Part shown: piece after piece, positions 35,401 through 44,090 of the stretch
How positions within the stretch are numbered: position 1 is the stretch's first letter
Layout of the letters: the number at the start of each line of letters is the position of its first letter
From: Bacteroidia bacterium
GTDB lineage: Bacteria > Bacteroidota > Bacteroidia > UBA4408
Direction: 5' to 3'
DNA: 64,000 nt
Assembly (NCBI GenBank): GCA_020845635.1
Contig: JADLFI010000015.1
Span: forward strand, 35,597-99,596
Notes under the pieces: generated by a model
The model's input: the letters and a program-made list of their open reading frames with translations, nothing else
Told to the model about the DNA's origin: nothing
The model's database searches: none
Translations under genes and position numbers: made by a program

Positions 35401-36407
35401 TTTACAACCATACTATGTACCACTTCAGTGTTATTAGCTCCTCCAAGATAAGTACTGTAAATTAAAGTGGTACCTGTGCTATCAAACTTAGAAATTGAAA
35501 TATCGGTACGGCCATATTGTACAGCGCCATTATAGGTTTCATCAAAAGCCCCGGTGGTGGTAGGGTAGCCAACATTGTAAACTAAACCTCCGGCAAATAA
35601 ATTACCATGGCTGTCATAAGTGGCACTTAACCCAAAATTATCTGCTGTTGAGCCTGTATAGCTTGCAAATACCAATACCGGATCAATACAAAGTGGATAT
35701 TCAGGCTTATATTTATTTGACAATTCAAAAGAAACAATATTATCTTGAACTTTATATTTACAAGTAATATAAACTTTCTTATTATGTATTATTTGCCATG
35801 CAATAGGTTCTTGATCAATAATTTCATTTAATGAAGTTTTTATATGTAAAGAACCCATATTTAACCATATTTTATCAATTCCTTTAAAATCAAGTTTAAT
35901 CTGCTTATAGTTGGCATATGGAGCTATATTAAATTGATATTTAACACCATTCTTTATACCATGAGTTTCCATATCTATACCATTGTAAAGGTTTTTTGCA
36001 ATAATTTGCTCCCACGAGTAAACAAAGCCTTTCCAATATTGTGGATCACTCCCTATAAAATAATTTTTATATTCTTTGCTTTTGTTGCTTTGTTCAAATA
36101 AGATATTCTTATTGGCATTTACAAAATTCATTTTAAAAGCATGAGATCTTATTTTTTTTAAGGGGCGATTTACTTTTAAATGATTCTCATGTATAGCATT
36201 TTTGTCATAAAAATAATAGGTAAAACAATCATCCTCCACAAAAAGAGCCCCTCCATCTAAGTCTGCCTTATAACGTATAGCTGTTGCCCATTGCCCTTTG
36301 TTTTCGGTAAACTCAACCTTTTCTTTAGAATATGCAGGGGTAATAAGCCACCATATTATAAAAAGCAAATAAAAAAATACTTTATGCTTTGCCTCTATTG
36401 TTTGCAC
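32412..36407 (-). CDS. giant secreted SBBP/PKD adhesin with gliding-type C-terminal domain
   Basis: 1331 residues. After a signal peptide (ending PAYS) comes an N-terminal domain starting FTENKGQWATAIRYKADLDGG, typical of SBBP-repeat proteins. The SBBP region follows, with repeats such as STYLGGANNTEVVHSM, STFMGGSDNDG, SSFVGGNQDDAIYAI and ATYFGGAQSHEHVDGG. Four PKD domains (about 770-1090; hallmark WDFGN, WNFGD, WNFGN and WNFGD) are followed by Ig-like segments. The final 90 residues are a gliding motility-associated C-terminal domain (IPNTFSPNNDGNNDVL, FAIYNRWGEKVFE, GVFGWFLKA), a type B T9SS signal. Likely a surface adhesin or matrix protein. Confidence 0.9.
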   Translation of the reverse strand: MQTIEAKHKVFFYLLFIIWWLITPAYSKEKVEFTENKGQWATAIRYKADLDGGALFVEDDCFTYYFYDKNAIHENHLKVNRPLKKIRSHAFKMNFVNANKNILFEQSNKSKEYKNYFIGSDPQYWKGFVYSWEQIIAKNLYNGIDMETHGIKNGVKYQFNIAPYANYKQIKLDFKGIDKIWLNMGSLHIKTSLNEIIDQEPIAWQIIHNKKVYITCKYKVQDNIVSFELSNKYKPEYPLCIDPVLVFASYTGSTADNFGLSATYDSHGNLFAGGLVYNVGYPTTTGAFDETYNGAVQYGRTDISISKFDSTGTTLIYSTYLGGANNTEVVHSMVVNSNDELCIYGTTGSDDFPVTSGAYNATFKGGNSFQAASNGTFFENGTDCFVTRFNHSGTQLIGSTFMGGSDNDGLNTPANLAYNYGDFFRGEINIDSNDNIIVGSCTYSPDFPTTSNAVQAVKNDALDGCLFKFDATLQNLLYSSFVGGNQDDAIYAIAIDGDNVYITGGTASTNLSGTAGTYQSTFAGGTADGFVAKISTNSNTPIVTSYIGTNVYDQSFFIQLDAFKNVYLLGQTTGLFPYIGSVYQNPNSGQFIMKLDSTLSTVFFSTTFGNGNGTTNISPSAFLVDDCEHIYISGWTGNLLMGVPTTGMPLTNNAFQSTTDGFDFYLAVFEQDMDSMIYATYFGGAQSHEHVDGGTSRFDKKGIVYQALCAGCGGHDDFPTTTGAWSTTNNSTNCNVGVFKFDFEIGVVSADFIATPMSGCAPLEVHFTNLSPNNYLWDFGNNDTTSVELNPVRTFTNAGTYPVKLITRDVNSCNQADTVIKYITVQPGLSPSFSYTNAPCTNTVNFSDLSGNMYPSISSWQWNFGDSVTSSLQNPIHTFTQPGTYTVQLSISDNSGCSGTIDTVITLSALEAEPAIVSSCGNNTVQFNAQPNNAGNYLWNFGNTGAPNNTSALQSTTYLYPDTGLYHAYLVVYWGNNNMCSDTAFFDIHINPPFNASFTSHQDSCSNVVSFLETTNVSGNPSVQWQWNFGDGQSSVLQNPDNNFQPGNYIVNLIVTAQNGCVDTVSSNISIKSYPPYSISPDTLLCLVPTDVLLEARGGDFYYWMPDSAFNNPSTPNQLVTVHENTTYSVIIGRINSQGDTCRQLFSTHITISSVGLAQIAVEAEHDTIFAGESTSVNVSINQGNYTFQWQPAESVDKPNSDNIVVTPPNTTEYTLTVTEGNSCSRTEKIKIVVFKAVCDKTGIYIPNTFSPNNDGNNDVLRVRGNYISQLYFAIYNRWGEKVFETNDKNIGWDGYYQGHLADPGVFGWFLKATCRNGEVFEDKGNVTLIR

Positions 36408-36469
36408 TTCAATCTTATTTTATAAAAAATAAAGTTACATTTTTTTCTTTAATAAACTAATACTTATAT

Positions 36470-36477
36470 TAGTTTTG
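36470..36477 (+). promoter_or_regulatory. -7 promoter box of the SpoIIE sensor gene
   Basis: TAGTTTTG, full TAnnTTTG match, placing the start site near 36482-36485, about a dozen bases before the proposed ATT start. Confidence 0.6.
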
Positions 36478-36495
36478 CATAAAATTACATAAAAT

Positions 36496-39400
36496 ATTAA
36501 TAGAATATTACACATATTATTTCTTTTTACCTTGGGTATAATTGTGCCTTTTGTGGCTAAAACCCAAAATCGCAATAATTTTGGCTATCCATTAGTACAG
36601 AATTTTACGAATAAGAACTGTGATTATATTGGGGCTAATCCCGTGTATAGTATTGTGCAAGATGAATGGGGAGCTATGTATTTTGCCAGTGGCAATTCAG
36701 TGATTAGATACGATGGTAATTCATGGACTACTTACGAAACTAATAAAGTCTCATTATCATTAAGTTATGACTCGATAAACAAGGTAATATTTGTAGGATG
36801 TGAAGGGGACTTCGGATTTATAAAACTTAATAAAGATGGACGTTCCGTATATCAATCTCTAATTGAAAACAATAATAATATAGGGGCAGTGTGGGATTGT
36901 TATTCTACCACGGATGGAACATTTTTTCTAGCCTCTGATGCTTTATATCGTTTTAAAAACGGCAAAATAAAAACATGGAAATCTTCAGGCAATTTCCGAT
37001 CAATGTATTGTATTGACGATAAAATTTTTATATCTGAAAAGGGCTCGGGTATATTGTTCCTGGATAATGAATCATTAACTTATTTAAACGGTTCAGAAGT
37101 GTTTTCTGATAAGAAAATATATTTTATAGGCAAAGCTCATAGTAAACCTAACGAGTATATTGTAGCTGCAAGAGCAGACGGTTTATTTAGTTTTGATTTC
37201 AAAAAGGAAAACTCCCAATTTTATATTAATGTTACACAAGGAAATAAAAGTACAGCTGAGTTATTTAACAGTAATATTATTTATTCGGGTGTTAATTTGC
37301 CCAATAATCAAATAGCCTTGGGGACCTTAGCCGGTGGGTTAATTATAATAGATGAACATGGAAATCAATCTGCTCATATTAACTCATCTAATGGGTTAAA
37401 CAGCGATGTTATTTATAAAGTTTATAAAGATAGACAAGGTAATATCTGGTTAGCCACTCCTAAAGGGATTAGTTTAATAATGTACTCACTACCTATTACT
37501 AACTTTTCCAATATGGGAAATGTAAATGGAAACATTGTATCCATTAATAAGTTAGGAGAAACTATTTATGTTGGCTCCACATCAGGGATGTATGTATTAA
37601 ACAATAAAAATAACCAATTTGAGGAATATAGTTTTCCCAGCCAACAAATAGCACATGTAATTAAGATTAATGATAAAGAAGAATTGATGGTAGCGGCCAA
37701 CAAGGGAATTTATATTATAAATAAGAACGGAAATAAACTGCTTACTTCCGATTTTGGAATTGTTACAACAATAAGTCAATCAAAAAAGAATAAGAATTTG
37801 TTTTATGTGGGGCTCGAAAATGGGATAGGTGTATTTACTTATGAAAATGACAAAGTAAGAATTATTGATTGCAACTTTCACGTTAATTCTCTCATAAATG
37901 CTATACTTGAAGACGAGCTAGGTAATTTATGGGTATCAACCAAGTACGAAGGAATAATTTATGTGTCAACTTCAACCCTTGATGTTAACAACAAAATAAA
38001 CTATTTTAATCAGGTTCACTTCACTACTGAAAGCGGTCTTCCCACAGACAACGCCAATTATGTGTATCAACTAAACAACGAAATAGTTGTTGCTACACAA
38101 TATAATTTATATAAGTTGAATAAAAAAAAGAGCCTAAAGGATTATTCCATAGCAGAATTAGCTAATCTCAGGTTTGTTGAATATTCGGATTTAAGCCCCT
38201 ATAAAGAAAAAAATATTCAGATTGTAGGTTTGAATCATGATGTTGATAATAATATCTGGTTTCTATCTTTAAAACCTGACGGTAGAACTGATATTGGATA
38301 TTTAGATATTGAAAGCAATAAAAAAATATGGGATAATACCCCATTTAAAATTATTAGTTCTGATAAGATTAGCTGTATTTTTCCCGACTCAGCTAATGTT
38401 TGGCTCGGGGGAACAGATTTTATTTGCTGTTTCAACAAAACAAAAAAGTATGATTACAAACAATCGTACAACTCCTTTATAAGTACTATAATATCTAATA
38501 ACGACACCGTGTTTCATGGTAATTATTATAAAGTTTTAGAGAACAATATAGGTTTATCAAAATATCAATTCAGTCAAGTTCAACCCAAAGAGTTAATAGT
38601 TTCATATCCATATAAAAATAATAATTTCACTTTTTATTTTGGGGCAACCTCTTTTATCGTTGATCAAAACTCAAAGTTCTCTACCTTTCTAGAAGGCGAA
38701 GATTCAGATTGGTCAGACTGGAATGTTGAAGTTTTTAAATCATATATGAACTTATCCGAAGGTAAATATGTTTTTAAAGTAAAAGCTAAAAATATTTTTG
38801 GAAACGAAAGTGTTGTGGCTTCTTATGAGTTTGTTATTATGCCTCCATGGTACAGAACCATAACTGCATACATTATATATGGAATTCTGGCAATTGGTTT
38901 TGTATATTCTGTGGTACGTATTTCAACACAAAGTTTAAATAGAATTATTCGAAATCAAACCGATGAACTACACAAACAAAACTATCAGATTTCGTTAAAA
39001 AATAAGGAAATAACAGATAGTATATACTATGCCAAGCGGATACAAGATGCTATTATGCCTAGTACTGAGTATGTTAAAAATATGTTTGTTGATAGCTTTA
39101 TATTTTTTAAACCTAAAGATATTGTTAGTGGCGATTTTTATTGGGCAAATTTAAAAGAAAATCAAGCTATTATAGCGGCTGTAGATTGTACCGGACACGG
39201 TGTTCCCGGGGCTTTCATGAGTTTAATGGGCAACGATTATTTGAACGATATTGTGGTGGATTCAAAAGTAAATAAACCCAACGAAATACTGAATAAACTA
39301 AGAGAAGGAATTATAAAAGCATTAAAACAAAAAGGAGAAGCCGGAGAAGCAAGAGACGGAATGGATATGGCTTTGGTAAATTTAAACCTAAACGACAATA

Positions 39401-39819
39401 TGTTAAGTTTTGCCGGTGCCAATAATCCAATATATATTGTTAGACACAAATCTAAGCCTCCCATTAATAATGCCTCGGTTTTCGAAACAAAAGATTCAGA
39501 TAAAATATTGTTTGAGATAAAAGGAAACAAGTTTCCGGTTGGAATTCATTTAACAGAAAAATTACCTGAATTTACTCAAACAAATGTTCAACTATATAAA
39601 AACGATTGCTTCTATATGTTCTCTGATGGTTATGCCGACCAATTTGGCGGCCCGGCTGGAAAGAAATTTAAATATACACAGCTAAAAAAACAAATTCTCG
39701 AATCTGCTTTTCTTCCTATGGAAGAACAAAAAATTTATCTGGAACAGAAGCTTTCCGAATGGCAGGGCGAACATGAGCAGGTTGATGATATTTTAGTGAT
39801 TGGTGTTAGAATTGTATAG
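36496..39819 (+). CDS. two-component-propeller sensor with SpoIIE/PP2C phosphatase output
   Basis: About 1107 residues. The first recognised start in this frame is TTG at 36532, but that leaves only MGIIVPFVAKTQ. Reading up to ATT at 36496 gives (M)NRILHILFLFTLGIIVPF, a full signal peptide, with no ATG available before a stop at 36490; I use ATT. The sensor is a double beta-propeller of two-component-regulator repeats (DEWGAMYFASGNSVIRYD; DRQGNIWLATPKGISLI; LWVSTKYEGIIYVS), then a Y_Y_Y domain, one transmembrane helix (AYIIYGILAIGFVYSVV), a short coiled coil, and a cytoplasmic SpoIIE phosphatase (VSGDFYW, AAVDCTGHGVPGAFMS, MFSDGYADQFGG, DDILVIGV). It should dephosphorylate a Ser/Thr target in response to an extracellular signal. 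The next gene starts 2 bases later. Confidence 0.88.
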   Translation: MNRILHILFLFTLGIIVPFVAKTQNRNNFGYPLVQNFTNKNCDYIGANPVYSIVQDEWGAMYFASGNSVIRYDGNSWTTYETNKVSLSLSYDSINKVIFVGCEGDFGFIKLNKDGRSVYQSLIENNNNIGAVWDCYSTTDGTFFLASDALYRFKNGKIKTWKSSGNFRSMYCIDDKIFISEKGSGILFLDNESLTYLNGSEVFSDKKIYFIGKAHSKPNEYIVAARADGLFSFDFKKENSQFYINVTQGNKSTAELFNSNIIYSGVNLPNNQIALGTLAGGLIIIDEHGNQSAHINSSNGLNSDVIYKVYKDRQGNIWLATPKGISLIMYSLPITNFSNMGNVNGNIVSINKLGETIYVGSTSGMYVLNNKNNQFEEYSFPSQQIAHVIKINDKEELMVAANKGIYIINKNGNKLLTSDFGIVTTISQSKKNKNLFYVGLENGIGVFTYENDKVRIIDCNFHVNSLINAILEDELGNLWVSTKYEGIIYVSTSTLDVNNKINYFNQVHFTTESGLPTDNANYVYQLNNEIVVATQYNLYKLNKKKSLKDYSIAELANLRFVEYSDLSPYKEKNIQIVGLNHDVDNNIWFLSLKPDGRTDIGYLDIESNKKIWDNTPFKIISSDKISCIFPDSANVWLGGTDFICCFNKTKKYDYKQSYNSFISTIISNNDTVFHGNYYKVLENNIGLSKYQFSQVQPKELIVSYPYKNNNFTFYFGATSFIVDQNSKFSTFLEGEDSDWSDWNVEVFKSYMNLSEGKYVFKVKAKNIFGNESVVASYEFVIMPPWYRTITAYIIYGILAIGFVYSVVRISTQSLNRIIRNQTDELHKQNYQISLKNKEITDSIYYAKRIQDAIMPSTEYVKNMFVDSFIFFKPKDIVSGDFYWANLKENQAIIAAVDCTGHGVPGAFMSLMGNDYLNDIVVDSKVNKPNEILNKLREGIIKALKQKGEAGEARDGMDMALVNLNLNDNMLSFAGANNPIYIVRHKSKPPINNASVFETKDSDKILFEIKGNKFPVGIHLTEKLPEFTQTNVQLYKNDCFYMFSDGYADQFGGPAGKKFKYTQLKKQILESAFLPMEEQKIYLEQKLSEWQGEHEQVDDILVIGVRIV

Positions 39820-39821
39820 AA

Positions 39822-40850
39822 ATGTCTTTCAGGAATGATTATTTTCAAATAGCTAAAAAATTAAGCTTTGCACGTGTGTTTAATGGGCTTAAATTATATG
39901 TATCATACCATTTATCTAAGTATTCCAAAAGAGTCATACACTGGGGTTTGCCGGCAAGCATTTCTGTAGAGCCTACTACCTCATGTAATTTACGCTGCCC
40001 CGAGTGTCCCAGCGGATTAAGATCATTTACTCGCCCTACCGGCATGCTGCAAGAAAACACTTTTAAGAAAACCATAGATGAGCTACATAAAACCCTACTG
40101 TATTTAATATTTTATTTTCAGGGCGAACCATATTTAAATCCTAAATTTTTAGACATGGTGGCTTATGCTTCACAAAAAAAAATTTATACCGCCACTAGTA
40201 CAAATGCCCATTATTTGAATGATGAAAATTGTAAAAAAACAATCAAATCAGGATTGCATCGTTTAATTATTTCCATTGATGGTACAACTCAAGAAACCTA
40301 CCAATCATACAGAATAGGTGGGCAATTGAGTAAAGTTATTGATGGAACCAAAAGAATGGTAAGATGGAAAAATGAATTAAAATCAAAAACACCACACCTC
40401 ATTTTTCAGTTCTTGGTAGTAAAACCTAACGAACACCAAATAGAAGAGGTAATAAAACTGGCAGAGGAACTTGGCGTTAATGAAGTACGTTTTAAAACCG
40501 CCCAGATTTACGATTATAAGCACGGTAACCGCCTAATACCCGACAATGATAAATTTTCAAGATACCGGAAAAACAGTGATGGCACTTACTCTGTTAAAAA
40601 TAATATGCTAAACCACTGCTGGAAAATGTGGCATTCTTGTGTTATTACATGGGACGGAAAGGTTATTCCTTGCTGTTTTGATAAAAACGCATCACATAGC
40701 TTAGGAGAAACCGGTAAAAATGATTTTAAAACCATTTGGAGAGGAAAACTTTATAATAATTTCAGAAAAGCAATTCTCAAAGGCCGCTCACAGATTGATA
40801 TTTGCAGAAATTGTACAGAGGGAACAAAAATTTTTCAGAAACAGCATTAA
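39822..40850 (+). CDS. radical SAM/SPASM domain protein
   Basis: 342 residues. The radical SAM 4Fe-4S motif is CNLRCPEC (Cys55, Cys59, Cys62), followed by the family's GEPYLNP and STNAHYL segments and SIDGTTQETYQSYRIGG. A C-terminal SPASM-like Cys cluster (HCWKMWHSCVITWDGKVIPCC, later ICRNC) can bind further iron-sulfur clusters. Such enzymes often modify peptides or sugars. Only 2 bases separate it from the SpoIIE sensor gene, so the two are co-transcribed. The substrate is unknown. Confidence 0.87.
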   Translation: MSFRNDYFQIAKKLSFARVFNGLKLYVSYHLSKYSKRVIHWGLPASISVEPTTSCNLRCPECPSGLRSFTRPTGMLQENTFKKTIDELHKTLLYLIFYFQGEPYLNPKFLDMVAYASQKKIYTATSTNAHYLNDENCKKTIKSGLHRLIISIDGTTQETYQSYRIGGQLSKVIDGTKRMVRWKNELKSKTPHLIFQFLVVKPNEHQIEEVIKLAEELGVNEVRFKTAQIYDYKHGNRLIPDNDKFSRYRKNSDGTYSVKNNMLNHCWKMWHSCVITWDGKVIPCCFDKNASHSLGETGKNDFKTIWRGKLYNNFRKAILKGRSQIDICRNCTEGTKIFQKQH

Positions 40851-40976
40851 TCTCAAAGATAAAAAAATCTGAAGAATTTTGTGATTTTTTCACATCTGTT
40901 TTTGTATATATTCCAATAATAATGTAGGTTTGTTACGCAATTTATCAAAATTTTTATAAAAATAAAAGAAAAAACA

Positions 40977-41354
40977 ATGGAAGAAATTGAAAACAGAGAC
41001 GCAGAAAAGAAGGACAAGAATCTGATTTTTGGTCAGCAGGTAAAGGCAGGAAAGAGAGTTTACTTTATTGATGTGAGAGCTACTAATAAAGGAGATTATT
41101 ATTTATCGCTCACTGAAAGCAGAAAGAAAATTGCTGATGATGGCAGAGTAAGTTTTGAGAAAAGTAAAGTTTTTTTGTATAAAGAAGACTTCGAAAAATT
41201 TACAACTTCATTGAATGAGGCTATTGAGTTTATAAAAAAAGAACAACCTTTTGACCCTGAAGAGTATGCCGAGAAAAGAAGACAATATATGGAAAGCAGA
41301 AATCAAGGATTAAATGGAAGCGAATCAAAAGATTTAGCTTTTGAAGATTTATAA
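40977..41354 (+). CDS. DUF3276 / bacterial Pur-alpha-like nucleic-acid-binding protein
   Basis: 125 residues. The PUR-like repeat is FGQQVKAGKRVYFIDVR, then DYYLSLTESRK and FEKSKVFLYKEDFEKF. Bacterial members bind single-stranded DNA or RNA and one (BpuR of Borrelia) regulates gene expression. N- and C-terminal tails are charged and probably disordered. Monocistronic with a terminator downstream. Confidence 0.85.
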   Translation: MEEIENRDAEKKDKNLIFGQQVKAGKRVYFIDVRATNKGDYYLSLTESRKKIADDGRVSFEKSKVFLYKEDFEKFTTSLNEAIEFIKKEQPFDPEEYAEKRRQYMESRNQGLNGSESKDLAFEDL

Positions 41355-41382
41355 TTTTTTCCTTACTTAATTTATATTTTTA

Positions 41383-41416
41383 AATCCTTGTACTCTTTTG
41401 TTACAAGGGTTTTTTA
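41383..41416 (+). terminator. terminator after the Pur-alpha-like gene
   Basis: AATCCTTGTA pairs with TACAAGGGTT (one G-T pair), 9-base loop, followed by a T run. Confidence 0.75.
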
Positions 41417-41568
41417 TTTTTATAGGCAATAGAATTAATAAACTAACATCTGTAAAACCAATATCGTAATTATTTATAGAAATAATCAATAATAATATTG
41501 TAATAATTGGCTGTGCAGAGTACTTTATATTATATTATTCCTTAATACATCAACATCATTTTTATGAA

Positions 41569-42099
41569 ATGATTAAACACGGTAATTGTATAGTTTTATT
41601 TCTGAGCTTGATGGTTTTATTTTGTAGATGCGGAGAGCAAGAAGATTATTACGTTATTGACGGTATGAAGCCAAAATATATAAGTATGGAAATGTTAGAA
41701 AATTTTGAGCAAATGCCCCCACAACCTATTGAAAACTCCGGAAAATCGATGCTATACAAACAATATCTGTTTTTGTCGGAGTTAAATAAAGGCATTCATA
41801 TTATTGATTTATCAGACACTTTAAATCCGGAAAAAATATATTTTCTAAATATCCCTGCCAATAAAGACATGAGTATGCAAAACGATATTTTGTATGCCGA
41901 TAATGGGCCGTATTTATTGGTGCTTAATGTTTCAGATATTAACCATATAACTGTTGTTCAACGTATTAAAGATATATTCCAACCTAGCGAGTATGAACCT
42001 ATGGGGTATAGAGGCTATTTTGAATGTGCCGATTATAACCAACAATGGTTGATAGGCTGGGAAAAAACAAGAATAGTTAACCCTCGCTGTAAAAAATAA
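41569..42099 (+). CDS. LVIVD-repeat lipoprotein, short
   Basis: 176 residues with a lipoprotein signal (LMVLFCRC, likely Cys23). The mature part contains LVIVD-type propeller blades: YLFLSELNKGIHIIDLSDTL followed by NPEKIYFLNIP, then ILYADNGPYLLVLNVSDIN. Only about two to three blades fit in this length, so it cannot close a propeller alone and probably forms one with partners. First of three same-direction genes with 7- and 3-base gaps. Function unknown. Confidence 0.72.
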   Translation: MIKHGNCIVLFLSLMVLFCRCGEQEDYYVIDGMKPKYISMEMLENFEQMPPQPIENSGKSMLYKQYLFLSELNKGIHIIDLSDTLNPEKIYFLNIPANKDMSMQNDILYADNGPYLLVLNVSDINHITVVQRIKDIFQPSEYEPMGYRGYFECADYNQQWLIGWEKTRIVNPRCKK

Positions 42100-42106
42100 T
42101 TGCTCA

Positions 42107-42853
42107 ATGAAAAAACTATTATCTCTTTGGTGTTTATTGCTTTTGCTTGCCTGCGGTAAAGAAAGCGGAAATATGCTTGACTCAAACACAGCCAAAAACG
42201 GTTCATTAAGTCGTTTTGCTATAAAAGACCAATGTATGTATGCACTAGACTTTGATGCTTTAAAAGTATTTGACATTTCTGACAACAACCGGCCGGAGTT
42301 AAAAAACACACTGAAGCTTGATTTTGGAATTGAAACTATTAGTATTTATGGAAATTACATATATGTTGGTGCAATAAACGGCATTTATATTGTAGATATA
42401 AAAAGTGCATTTAACCCTATATTATTACAAAAGGTGGAGCACCATATAAGTTGCGATCCGGTAGTGATACAAAACGATATAGCATACTCTACCCAAAGAA
42501 GTAATGCAGTGGACTGCGGCAACGCTTGGTCAAGAAGTTTGCTTTTAGTTTATGACGTTAAAGACCCAATAAATCCCAAAGAGATTAACTCTTTGGCTAT
42601 GGAAAAACCCTATGGTTTAGCAGTTGAAAACAATTGGCTTTTTGTTTGCGATGAAGGTCGTAACGGGGTAGTTATATTTGACATAAGCCAGCCCGATAAA
42701 CCATACGAAAAAGGTATCATTGCAGTTAAAGAAGCCCGTGATATTATACTTACATATCCTTATATGATAATTTCTACGAAAACAGATTTTAAAATATTTA
42801 ATTATAGCAATGTGCAAAGCACCTATTATTTAAGCTCTATTACGCTGCATTAA
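42107..42853 (+). CDS. LVIVD-repeat lipoprotein, long
   Basis: 248 residues, lipoprotein signal ending CLLLLLAC. Four to five LVIVD blades follow, for example MYALDFDALKVFDISDNNRP, YIYVGAINGIYIVDIKSAFN, YGLAVENNWLFVCDEGRNG and then VVIFDISQPDKPYEKG. LVIVD propellers are surface proteins of unknown function. It sits 7 bases after the shorter LVIVD gene and 3 bases before a probable outer-membrane protein gene. Confidence 0.78.
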   Translation: MKKLLSLWCLLLLLACGKESGNMLDSNTAKNGSLSRFAIKDQCMYALDFDALKVFDISDNNRPELKNTLKLDFGIETISIYGNYIYVGAINGIYIVDIKSAFNPILLQKVEHHISCDPVVIQNDIAYSTQRSNAVDCGNAWSRSLLLVYDVKDPINPKEINSLAMEKPYGLAVENNWLFVCDEGRNGVVIFDISQPDKPYEKGIIAVKEARDIILTYPYMIISTKTDFKIFNYSNVQSTYYLSSITLH

Positions 42854-42856
42854 TAT

Positions 42857-43552
42857 ATGTTACGTCTAATCTTTCTTACCGTTTTGTGGAGTTTCTGCTT
42901 GCAAGTATTTGGACAAGACACCAATAATCTAAAATATAATAAAACATCGGGTGATTATTATATAAAACCTGTCAAAACACAAGAGACCGTAAAAAAAGTG
43001 TTTTTCATGTCCAAACCGTTAGGCTTATTAAACCCTATCTTGCCTAATGCTACCGCAGGCTTGCTTCTTCGTATTAATACCCGTAGTTATGTAGAAATTC
43101 AAGGTGGCTATATTTTTAATCTGCAAAATAATGATTATACTATTTACCAAAAGAAAATAATAAAAGGGTTTAAGGTTAACTCTGAATATAAGAAATTGGT
43201 AGATGACAAGTTATATTGGGGTTTACAGCTTATGTACAATCAGTATTATATTAAAAAAAGTCAATTCTATGAACGTTTCGGAGGTACTTACCAACAATTG
43301 TTTGATATAAAGGAAAATTACAATACCCTTGTTTTTCATGTTAAAGGTGGGCATTTGTTGTTTGTAAATAATCCTTGGAAGTATGTTATAGATATTTACG
43401 GAGGGCTCGGACTACGCTACAAATATTGCAGCATATACCCTAAACTGCCTCCTGATGCTATCAGAAGAGTTAAAGATGGTTTATTATTTGAAAACTTGCC
43501 CGGGGCTTATCTTCTTCCTTCAGCTATTGTAGGCATTGGTATAGGTTTTTAG
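42857..43552 (+). CDS. probable outer-membrane protein of the LVIVD unit
   Basis: 231 residues with a signal peptide (MLRLIFLTVLWSFCLQVFG, then Q). The mature part has alternating aromatic strands (LLLRINTRSYVEIQGGYIFN, YWGLQLMYNQYYIKKS, YVIDIYGGLGLRYKY) and ends IVGIGIGF, a terminal Phe typical of barrel proteins. Likely a small beta-barrel. It follows the two LVIVD lipoproteins and may anchor or export them; this is inference. I do not recognise the family. Confidence 0.68.
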   Translation: MLRLIFLTVLWSFCLQVFGQDTNNLKYNKTSGDYYIKPVKTQETVKKVFFMSKPLGLLNPILPNATAGLLLRINTRSYVEIQGGYIFNLQNNDYTIYQKKIIKGFKVNSEYKKLVDDKLYWGLQLMYNQYYIKKSQFYERFGGTYQQLFDIKENYNTLVFHVKGGHLLFVNNPWKYVIDIYGGLGLRYKYCSIYPKLPPDAIRRVKDGLLFENLPGAYLLPSAIVGIGIGF

Positions 43553-43579
43553 TTCCGCTAAAAACAAAGATATGTATGA

Positions 43580-44068
43580 TTATCTTATTCTGTCGGCACT
43601 ATTCACCATCTCTTCGTCTTTTTTAATTCCTCTCATAGCCAGAAAATTAAATACCATCGAAAGCAAAGGCAGAATCATACCTATACCAAATGTAGTTGAG
43701 GTATCTGATGGTTTATCATTAAAGGTAGAATCTAATAAGTTTTTAGCGTTATCATAACTGTAAAACATTAAAACAATAAAAGCGCAAATCAGCAAAAAGT
43801 TAAATGCTGTGAGTTTAATTTGCTTTTTACGGTTTTTAAATCCAAAAATGATATAAATGGAAAATAATATCATTAACACATTAACTACCATTAAAGCATA
43901 GTTGTTTATTAGCATTTCATTCCCTGATGAACTTAATTTGTAAAAACCAAACAAACTTAAGTTAAAACTATTCTCATAGCTTGTAAAAGTAGCTAAAGCT
44001 GTAAAAAACAATAAACTTTGACAAATGGCTATTAGCAATAAATATATGGACTGAACTCTTTGTATCAT
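43580..44068 (-). CDS. DUF4293 integral membrane protein
   Basis: About 162 residues with four transmembrane helices (IYLLLIAICQSLLFFTALA; YALMVVNVLMILFSIYIIFG; TAFNFLLICAFIVLMFY; GIGMILPLLSMVFNFLAM), the DUF4293 layout. The start is the ATG at 44068 (MIQRVQSIYLL), because a -7 box lies at 44091-44098, downstream of the 5' end of the longer open frame. Function unknown; the family is specific to Bacteroidota. Confidence 0.82.
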   Translation of the reverse strand: MIQRVQSIYLLLIAICQSLLFFTALATFTSYENSFNLSLFGFYKLSSSGNEMLINNYALMVVNVLMILFSIYIIFGFKNRKKQIKLTAFNFLLICAFIVLMFYSYDNAKNLLDSTFNDKPSDTSTTFGIGMILPLLSMVFNFLAMRGIKKDEEMVNSADRIR

Positions 44069-44090
44069 ATTTTCCCAAATTTGTAAAATG

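Noticed and set aside
32412..36407. Regular repeats that might suggest a CRISPR array or DNA satellite
   Set aside because: The repetition is at protein level (SBBP and PKD domains) with divergent DNA; no equal-length spacers or identical repeats exist. No CRISPR array was seen in the window.
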